Both the position numbers and the translations under genes were made by a program. Shown here piece by piece: positions 51,121 to 55,927 of a stretch of 55,927 nt of DNA. Origin of the DNA: a virus; the IMG/VR virus record IMGVR_UViG_3300042389_000953, positions 1-55,927 of that record; one strand, written 5' to 3'. The notes beneath the pieces were generated by a model, which saw only the letters and a list, made by a program, of their open reading frames with translations, did not search any database and was not told the origin of the DNA. Positions within the stretch are counted from its first letter, which is position 1. The number at the start of each line of letters is the position of its first letter.

Positions 51121-51252
51121 GCTGCGCCGCTAAGCTGCGCCGCTGCGCTGCTGCGCCGCTTAGCTTACGTTTTACAACACCCCTTACACGACCCCTTACC
51201 CCGCTTCAGCTTACGTGTGCTACGCTTACTCGTGTTCAACCCCTTAGCACCG

Positions 51253-51984
51253 ATGCTTACACCCCTTATCCGCCTGGCCGACGCCGCCTACCGCGCTGGC
51301 GTCCCCCTTATGTCAGACGCCGCCTTCGATCGCCTGGCCAGCCTCGCCCCCAACGCCCTGCCCCCACTTTCCACGCTGCTTAGCCTCGACTGCCACCCCG
51401 ACCCGCACGACTGGCTGGAGCGCAACCCCGGCCCCTACGCCGTCCAACTCAAAGCCGACGGCGTAAGCGTCAACCTCGTCTACCTCGACGGCCGCTTCAG
51501 CCACGCCCACCTACGCAGCGGCCGTGACTGCACCGATGCTGCCCTCCGCGCTGGTGCGCTGCTCGACCTCCCCGGCTCCCCCGTGGGCCGCGTCGAAGTC
51601 CGCTGCGAGGCCATGGCGTTCGCCTACACAAACCCCGGCAAGCCCCCCACCCGCAACGCCTGCGCCGCCGCCCTCCGCCGTAAGGGGCTGCAGGACAAAC
51701 TCAACCTCAGCCTGCTCGCTTTCGACATCACCGGCATCGACGCCATCACCACACACTGCGGCGCCCTCACTTGGCTCAAGTGCGCCGGCTTCGCCACCCT
51801 CGACGCCCTGGAAGCCGCCACCGCCACCGAGGTGCTTGAGCTGTTCGACGCCTTCTGCGTCTGCCAGCCCACCCTGCCCTTCCCCTGCGACGGCATCACC
51901 GTCAAGCTCGACTCCAAGATCCGCCAACGCCAGCTCGGCAACGACTCCCGCGCCCCTAAGTGGGCGATAAGCATGAAGCCGTAA
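51253..51984 (+). CDS. Minimal NAD-dependent DNA ligase-like adenylation domain
   Basis: 243 residues from ATG 51253. Ligase motifs are visible in order: KADG (K67, motif I), a VEVRCEA segment (E119, motif III), NACAAALRRK resembling the LigA NPRNAAAGSLRQ stretch, CDGITVKLDS (motif IV) and KWAISMKP (motif V). The OB fold, zinc finger, helix-hairpin-helix and BRCT domains of normal LigA (about 670 residues) are missing, as is a clear Ia domain. It may seal nicks poorly alone, or have another adenylation or nucleotide role. Confidence 0.75.
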   Translation: MLTPLIRLADAAYRAGVPLMSDAAFDRLASLAPNALPPLSTLLSLDCHPDPHDWLERNPGPYAVQLKADGVSVNLVYLDGRFSHAHLRSGRDCTDAALRAGALLDLPGSPVGRVEVRCEAMAFAYTNPGKPPTRNACAAALRRKGLQDKLNLSLLAFDITGIDAITTHCGALTWLKCAGFATLDALEAATATEVLELFDAFCVCQPTLPFPCDGITVKLDSKIRQRQLGNDSRAPKWAISMKP

Positions 51985-52044
51985 GCCGCGCAGCGCTAAG
52001 CCGCGGCACTAAGTCGCCCCAACGTCCTACGCACGCACCTACTC

Positions 52045-52446
52045 ATGTCCTTAGCTCGTCAGCTCTATCCAAACGCCTTTCAGCGTAAGTACCAGCGCAT
52101 TGACAATTACGAACCCATAATCAACCATTTAGGCAAACCCTTAGTACACACAGACACAGATCCTTATCAAGGAGACGCGCTAGTCCTACTTCGCACAGAT
52201 ACCGGCTACGGCTTTCTTGTATTCGGTTATGGCAGCTGCTCAGGTTGCGACGCCCTGCAAGCCTGCGATTCCTACGAAGACTTAGAGTCTTTAATCGACG
52301 ACCTTATCGCGTCCATGAAAACCTTCGACACCTTGGCCGATGCGCAACTTCACATCGCAAACAACAACTACCACGAATTGCGCTACCATTACCATCTAAA
52401 GGAATGGCAGGAGTTTCGCTCCGCCTGCCTAAGCCTCGACGCCTAA
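52045..52446 (+). CDS. Cyanophage-type protein of unknown function
   Basis: 133 residues. A central GYGSCSGCDALQACDSYEDLE segment with three cysteines and a tyrosine- and histidine-rich C-terminus (NNNYHELRYHYHLKEWQEF) mark it. The SGCDALQA pattern is one I associate with small proteins encoded near cyanophage replication genes. A metal site is possible. The stop lies in a 14-bp direct repeat (CTAAGCCTCGACGC, twice). Confidence 0.6.
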   Translation: MSLARQLYPNAFQRKYQRIDNYEPIINHLGKPLVHTDTDPYQGDALVLLRTDTGYGFLVFGYGSCSGCDALQACDSYEDLESLIDDLIASMKTFDTLADAQLHIANNNYHELRYHYHLKEWQEFRSACLSLDA

Positions 52447-52501
52447 GCCTCGACGCCTAAGCCGCGGCACTGCCCCACACCACGTACCCACACTTAGTCT
52501 C

Positions 52502-52738
52502 ATGAGTCTCACCCCCATGCCTGGCACGCCCCTCACCCCGGAGCGCCGCCCCCTTACACCCACCGCCGCCTTACGCGAGGCCAAACTCCGCCTAGCCAAC
52601 GACATCGAGAACCTCCTCGACACCTTCACTAAGCTGACGGACCTAAGCGTAAGTGAAATCTATGTAGAGCAAGTGCTCATGCACACGCCTCACCCCACAT
52701 TCAACCGCCACCTCGTACGCCTGCGCATAAGTCTGTGA
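52502..52738 (+). CDS. Small protein of unknown function
   Basis: 78 residues. A Pro/Thr-rich N-terminus (MSLTPMPGTPLTPERRPLTP) precedes a helix (LREAKLRLANDIENLLDTF) and a short strand end (HLVRLRISL). The first 14 bases from the CTCATGAG core recur at 53345-53358. It is coupled to the next gene by GTGA. Confidence 0.55.
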   Translation: MSLTPMPGTPLTPERRPLTPTAALREAKLRLANDIENLLDTFTKLTDLSVSEIYVEQVLMHTPHPTFNRHLVRLRISL

Positions 52739-52884
52739 ACCGCAAACTCCTCACAATCTGCGACGTAATCTGCTTCGCAATCACGGCTGGAACGATCGCC
52801 CTGCTCGCCTGGGGCATCACCACCTACCCCTCCCCCACCCACAGCGGCACACAACCCCTAAGCCGCCCCACACCCACGCGCTAA
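52735..52884 (+). CDS. Small membrane protein
   Basis: 49 residues, GTG start overlapping the previous stop (GTGA). One transmembrane segment (VICFAITAGTIALLAWGITT) and a Pro/Thr-rich tail. Function unknown. Confidence 0.5.
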   Translation: MNRKLLTICDVICFAITAGTIALLAWGITTYPSPTHSGTQPLSRPTPTR

Positions 52885-52938
52885 GCGCTACGCCGCCCAA
52901 CTGCCCCTTACCCCTTACCCCTTACCACGCCGCAGCTT

Positions 52939-53115
52939 ATGACCCTCCTACCGTTTACCTGCAGCGCGTCCCGTCCTGGTGCGCCACTTATCCGCATCGG
53001 CATCCTGGCCCGCTCCAAGAGCGACGCCCACACCACCGCCACCGAACTCTTCCCCGCCTATACCATCGGCCTTGTCGAACTCAGCCCCGAGTGGACCGAT
53101 AAGCACGACGCCTAA
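52939..53115 (+). CDS. Small protein of unknown function
   Basis: 58 residues from CTTATG (MTLLPFTCSASRPGAPLIRI then GILARSKSDAHTTATELFPA). Preferred over the longer overlapping frame at 52979 because of the start context and the TAAGC stop typical of this genome. No domain recognised. Confidence 0.5.
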   Translation: MTLLPFTCSASRPGAPLIRIGILARSKSDAHTTATELFPAYTIGLVELSPEWTDKHDA

Positions 53116-53153
53116 GCTTCCACGCATCCAAGCACCTACGCCGCCCCTTACTT

Positions 53154-53351
53154 ATGACAGCATCCAACCTGCAACTTACGCAGCTTAAGCGTTACTGGTT
53201 CCAGATCGAGTCCACTAACCAAATCCAGTGCGTGTGGGCCGTAAGCTTTACCGAGGCCAAAGACAAAGCCGCTAAGCGTTACCTACCGCAGTGGCGTGGC
53301 ATCAGCTGGATCGACGTAAGCGGCGGCACCTCCACAGGGCGAGACTCATGA
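53154..53351 (+). CDS. Small protein of unknown function
   Basis: 65 residues from CTTATG. The sequence KRYWFQIESTNQIQCVWAVS then FTEAKDKAAKRYLPQW reads as two strands and a helix, a small alpha/beta fold. The stop overlaps an ATGA that opens a 16-codon frame beginning MSLTP, like the gene at 52502. Confidence 0.55.
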   Translation: MTASNLQLTQLKRYWFQIESTNQIQCVWAVSFTEAKDKAAKRYLPQWRGISWIDVSGGTSTGRDS

Positions 53352-53403
53352 GTCTCACACCCCAGCGCCTAAGCTCCGCCACTCCCCTTACCCCTTAGCA
53401 CCT

Positions 53404-53712
53404 ATGCCGCGCCTCCTTACCCGCCACCAACTGCTAAGCCTCTACTACACCATCCCCACCACCTCCACTTACGAAGACCGCTTAGTCGCCTATGGCAATG
53501 CGGTCCAGTCCTGGCTAAGCAGCCCCGAATCGGAAGATCCGCGCAGCCCGCTCTCCTCCCTCTGCTTACCGCAGCGCATTTACGGCGCCCTCCGCCGCGC
53601 CGGCTACACCTACGTCGATGACGTGCGCAACGCCACCGACGCCCAACTGCTCAGCGCCCGCGACTTCGGCCCTAAGGGGTTGCGCCTGCTCCGCCAAGCG
53701 CTAAGCGGCTAA
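53404..53712 (+). CDS. RNA polymerase alpha-CTD-like protein
   Basis: 102 residues. The C-terminal ~52 residues (LPQRIYGALRRAGYTYVDDV, then NATDAQLLSARDFGPKGLRL) align with the C-terminal domain of the RNA polymerase alpha subunit: the helix after LPxR, an ATDAQLL helix and the FGPKG helix-hairpin-helix turn. By my alignment Arg265 and Gly296/Lys298 equivalents are kept while Asn268 and Ser299 are replaced by Gly. The N-terminal half is unrelated. It could bind UP elements or transcription factors in competition with host polymerase. Confidence 0.65.
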   Translation: MPRLLTRHQLLSLYYTIPTTSTYEDRLVAYGNAVQSWLSSPESEDPRSPLSSLCLPQRIYGALRRAGYTYVDDVRNATDAQLLSARDFGPKGLRLLRQALSG

Positions 53713-53753
53713 GCGGCTAAGAGGCGGTGGAACGCTCACCGCTGAGCCTGTGT

Positions 53754-53759
53754 TACAAA
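53754..53759 (+). promoter_or_regulatory. Candidate -10 element before the DUF932-like gene
   Basis: TACAAA within TGTTACAAAATC, about 100 bp before the GTG at 53860 and after the TAAGC stop of the alpha-CTD-like gene. No clear -35. Confidence 0.3.
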
Positions 53760-53859
53760 ATCTTACGTGGCCTGGCTGTCCAGCCTAAGTGGGCGGCGAT
53801 GCCTTAATGTACTTGCACAGCGCACCAATAGCGCTCCCCCACCCCTTCACTTAAACACC

Positions 53860-54990
53860 GTGACTTACCTGCTCACCAACCAGGCCACCCACTCCGACAC
53901 CACCGAGGCCCGCAGGGTCTCACGGATGCAGCGCCACGAGATCACCAGCGGCTACAGCCGTGACCGCCACCTCCTGCTCACCTCGCCGCCGCAGATCGCA
54001 CTGCAGGCCGGTGGTACGCCCATCGGCCCCGACGCCACACCCCGCCAAGCCTTCGCCGCAGCCGGCGCCGACTTCGCCGTAAGCGCGAAGCCGATCGCAT
54101 TCGACAACGCTGTCGAGTACGGCGGCGATGCCCCTGAGTCCGACTGGCGCTGCGTAAGCAGCCACAAGGCGATCGTCCGCGAGGACATCGGCCGCTGCCT
54201 GGGCATTGTGGGTCGTAATTACACCCCCGTTCAGAACGAAGCGCTCATCGGCCTCTTCGACTTCCTGCACGAAGACGCCAAGATCGACAACATCGTCACC
54301 CTGCGCCACGGCGCTAAGACGATCGTGACCGCATCCCTGGCGATCGAAGGTGAGGTGAAAGAGGGCGACACCATCCGCCGCTACCTGCACGCCTTCAACA
54401 GCTTCGACGGCAGCAGCAGCCTTGGCGTGTTCTTCAGCGACATGCGCATGGTCTGCAGCAACCAGATCTCTTACATCACCGGCAAGGGCGCCCGCAAAGC
54501 CTCCAAGGCTGGCGAGGGCCTGCTGATGCGCCACACCTCCGGTGTGCAGGAGTTCGCCAAGCGACTGCCCCAGCTCATCGACCTGCAGAACCGCTGCTTT
54601 GAGCAAGACCTCGCCGAGCTGCGCCCCCTCACCACCATGCGCCTCACCACCGAGGCGGCCCGCGCCATCCTTGAGGCCACCTTTGCCGACAAGCTGAGCA
54701 CCCCCGTCACCGACAAGGACAGCGGCAAGAAGCGCCAGCGCACCCTCGACGACCTCACCGAAATCCCCCTCATCCGTTCCCACTACGGCAAGGGCACCGG
54801 CATCGGCATCGACACCGCCGACAAGTCCGTCTGGAACATGCTCCAAGCCATCACCCAGAACCAAACCCACGACCTGGGCCGCGGCGCCACCGACCTGGAC
54901 CGTGCCCGTGCCCGCCTGGAATCCCTCTGGGGCGGCGACTCCGCCAAGCGCATCGCCCGCGCTAAGCAGGCGTGTCTCGCCGCTATCTAA
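53860..54990 (+). CDS. DUF932/phage-plasmid-like protein (TIGR03299-type)
   Basis: 376 residues from GTG 53860; the frame is open further upstream without support. The sequence follows the family: DWRCVSSHKAIVREDIGRCL, IVGRNYTPVQNEALIGLFDF, GAKTIVTASLAIEGEVKEGD, LHAFNSFDGSSSLGVFFSDM and RMVCSNQ. Members occur in phages and plasmids near recombination genes; a role in DNA metabolism is assumed but unproven. GC-rich coding with few TAAG motifs suggests good expression. Confidence 0.75.
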   Translation: MTYLLTNQATHSDTTEARRVSRMQRHEITSGYSRDRHLLLTSPPQIALQAGGTPIGPDATPRQAFAAAGADFAVSAKPIAFDNAVEYGGDAPESDWRCVSSHKAIVREDIGRCLGIVGRNYTPVQNEALIGLFDFLHEDAKIDNIVTLRHGAKTIVTASLAIEGEVKEGDTIRRYLHAFNSFDGSSSLGVFFSDMRMVCSNQISYITGKGARKASKAGEGLLMRHTSGVQEFAKRLPQLIDLQNRCFEQDLAELRPLTTMRLTTEAARAILEATFADKLSTPVTDKDSGKKRQRTLDDLTEIPLIRSHYGKGTGIGIDTADKSVWNMLQAITQNQTHDLGRGATDLDRARARLESLWGGDSAKRIARAKQACLAAI

Positions 54991-55054
54991 GCCGTAGCGC
55001 TGCTTAGCCGCAGCGCTACTTAGCCGCAGCGCTGCTTAGCCGCAGCGCTACTTA
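54991..55054. repeat. Tandem repeat, 4 x 16 bp
   Basis: Four copies of GCCGCAGCGCTRCTTA, with R alternating G, A, G, A and one T in the first copy. Each unit has a self-complementary AGCGCT and a CTTA. It fills most of the gap between the DUF932-like gene and the 55083 gene. Confidence 0.85.
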
Positions 55055-55082
55055 GCCCCACTTACCCCTCGCCCTACCAACC

Positions 55083-55370
55083 ATGTCTACGTCCCTCCTC
55101 TACTTAGCCGACCACTTCACCTACGAGCAGCGCATAAGCCCGCCGCCGACCGCCTACGGCCGCACCGCCTCGGGCTACGGCAACAGGATCGCCACCGATT
55201 GGCTGGTACGCATAAGCGGCAGCACTGGTACGCAGCCCGCTCTCTACGGCGGCGACTGCCGCTGGCGCCGCGTCTACGCGACCTGCTGGAGCAACTCCGC
55301 CTCCCTCTGGGTAAACGTGCCGGGGCATCGCTTCTACTTCCGCGACTGCGACCTAAGCCACACGGCGTAA
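55083..55370 (+). CDS. Small conserved phage protein
   Basis: 95 residues. The pattern TAYGRTASGYGNRIATDWLV, then CRWRRVYATCWSNSASLWV and YFRDCDL matches a short protein family found in many phages, with an SGYGxKxPT start and an RWRRVYxxCxSN core. No function is known to me. It is the last gene of the window and ends 15 bp before a hairpin. Confidence 0.65.
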   Translation: MSTSLLYLADHFTYEQRISPPPTAYGRTASGYGNRIATDWLVRISGSTGTQPALYGGDCRWRRVYATCWSNSASLWVNVPGHRFYFRDCDLSHTA

Positions 55371-55384
55371 AACGCTGGTACGAC

Positions 55385-55409
55385 AGCGCTCCACTAAGCC
55401 TGGAGCGCT
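55385..55409 (+). terminator. Hairpin after the last gene
   Basis: Perfect 9-bp stem AGCGCTCCA / TGGAGCGCT with loop CTAAGCC. A TTTT run follows only 12 bases later, so termination efficiency is uncertain. Confidence 0.5.
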
Positions 55410-55435
55410 AAGCTAATAAGTTTTAAGTTGCGCTT

Positions 55436-55544
55436 GGAAAAATTTGAGACATGCGCACTGCCGGTTCTTTAAGCAAAATTTTACGCACGCCTAAGCCGAA
55501 AAATTTAGGAACTTGCGGGGGGTCGGTTCTTAAGGCACTTTTTC
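55436..55544. repeat. Imperfect AT-rich direct repeat, about 48 bp twice
   Basis: Copy 1 (55436-55483) and copy 2 (55497-55544) share GAAAAATTT near the start, CGGTTCTTTAAG/CGGTTCTTAAG in the middle and a final run of T. This is the most AT-rich DNA near the right end and could be a melting region, promoter pair or part of the packaging site. Confidence 0.6.
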
Positions 55545-55630
55545 ACACACACAAACTTACACAACTTCTCGCACCCCCTCACCCACTCCGGCAGCGAGGC
55601 GGCGCCCCGCGCCCCCACAGCTCCCGCCGT

Positions 55631-55723
55631 GTACACCTGTACTATAGTACAAGTGTACGCTAGTACAGCCGTACCTATAGTACAGCCGTACCGTAGTACA
55701 GCCGTACGCTAGTACAGCCGTAC
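55631..55723. repeat. GTAC-rich palindromic repeat array
   Basis: Twelve GTAC tetramers occur in 93 bp. The second part is built from units with the core TAGTACAGCCGTAC (four copies). A perfect 14-bp palindrome TGTACTATAGTACA lies at 55638-55651. It is non-coding. It could bind a dimeric protein many times over, or fold into a cruciform. Confidence 0.85.
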
Positions 55724-55767
55724 TGCCCCTGCCGGCCCATGCGGTCATGCCGGTAGCGTTATAAGGG

Positions 55768-55927
55768 GTTAGGTAGGCTAACCCGCTGAGAGTTAGGTGA
55801 GCTAACCCGCTGAGAGTTAGGTGAGCTAACCCGCTGAGAGTTAGGTGAGCTAACCCGCTGAGAGTTAGGTGAGCTAACCCGCTGAGAGTTAGGTGAGCTA
55901 ACCCGCTGAGAGTTAGGTGAGCTAACC
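55768..55927. repeat. Tandem repeat, 6.7 x 24 bp, running to the window end
   Basis: Six full copies and a 16-bp partial copy of GTTAGGTGAGCTAACCCGCT-GAGA; the first copy is slightly different. Each unit contains the inverted repeat GTTAG-GTGAG-CTAAC. The core GCTAACCCGCTGAGAG resembles the core of the 34-bp repeats at 190-314. The array is cut by the window edge. Confidence 0.92.

Noticed and set aside
52979-53188. Plus-strand 69-codon frame
   Set aside because: The overlapping frame 52939-53115 has the CTTATG start and TAAGC stop typical here and a better composition.
1-55927. tRNA genes, integrase, lysogeny repressor, photosynthesis genes
   Set aside because: I looked for TPsiC-like arms, tyrosine/serine recombinase motifs, CI-like proteins and psbA/D-like sequences and found none that I could support.

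Overview
The window looks like the essentially complete genome of a siphovirus-type tailed phage with a lambda-like morphogenesis module. It probably infects a picocyanobacterium of the Synechococcus/Cyanobium kind. The host call rests on four things. The phage encodes a sigma factor of the cyanobacterial group-2 type (37984-38865). Several small genes belong to families I associate with picocyanobacteria and their phages (39470-41421). Translation starts almost always lack a Shine-Dalgarno sequence and often carry pyrimidines directly before ATG. The inverted pair TTTTCCACA/TGTGGAAAA at 45317-45348 has the form of a cyanobacterial DnaA box. I see no integrase, excisionase or CI-like repressor, no psbA or other photosynthesis gene, and no tRNA, so a lytic lifestyle is the simplest reading.

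Layout. 1-607 is non-coding and repeat-dense, with a plausible terminase recognition (cosB-like) region directly before the small terminase. 608-11857 is DNA packaging and head: terminase, gpW-like joiner, portal, a large protease-capsid fusion, head-tail connectors and the tail tube. 11982-29024 is the tail in lambda order G/GT, H, M, L, K, I, J, with a programmed -1 frameshift, accessory fibre-like genes between M and L, and two gpI paralogues. 29049-33621 holds side-fibre genes (collagen-like, glycine-rich) and a glycosyltransferase. 33706-35295 is lysis (small membrane proteins plus a two-domain endolysin). 35307-37114 holds a phosphoesterase, an HNH nuclease and small genes.

From about 37168 to 47622 the genes run on the minus strand: primase-helicase, family A DNA polymerase, many small genes, a zinc ribbon, the sigma factor and a nucleotide kinase. 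From 47820 to 55370 the genes return to the plus strand: a single-strand-binding-like protein, a RecB-like nuclease, an antirepressor-like protein, a displaced tail-completion-like protein, a minimal NAD-type ligase domain, an RNA polymerase alpha-CTD-like protein and a DUF932-like protein. The right end (55371-55927) is again a non-coding block of tandem repeats. Its repeat core resembles one at the left end, which suggests that the two ends adjoin in a circular or concatemeric genome.

The most striking hidden structure lies inside the 3' part of the primase-helicase gene. Six copies of the octamer TGTCCCAT/ATGGGACA alternate strictly in orientation and are spaced almost mirror-symmetrically around the inverted DnaA-box-like pair. 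The octamer is kept although it falls in different codon phases, so selection appears to act on the DNA. I propose it as a replication origin. Two genome-wide signals also deserve attention: a recurrent CTTATG start context without Shine-Dalgarno, and a strong excess of TAAG/CTTA in intergenic and low-expression regions that nearly disappears in the capsid and tail-tube genes. All product names come from reading the translated sequence; no database search was possible.
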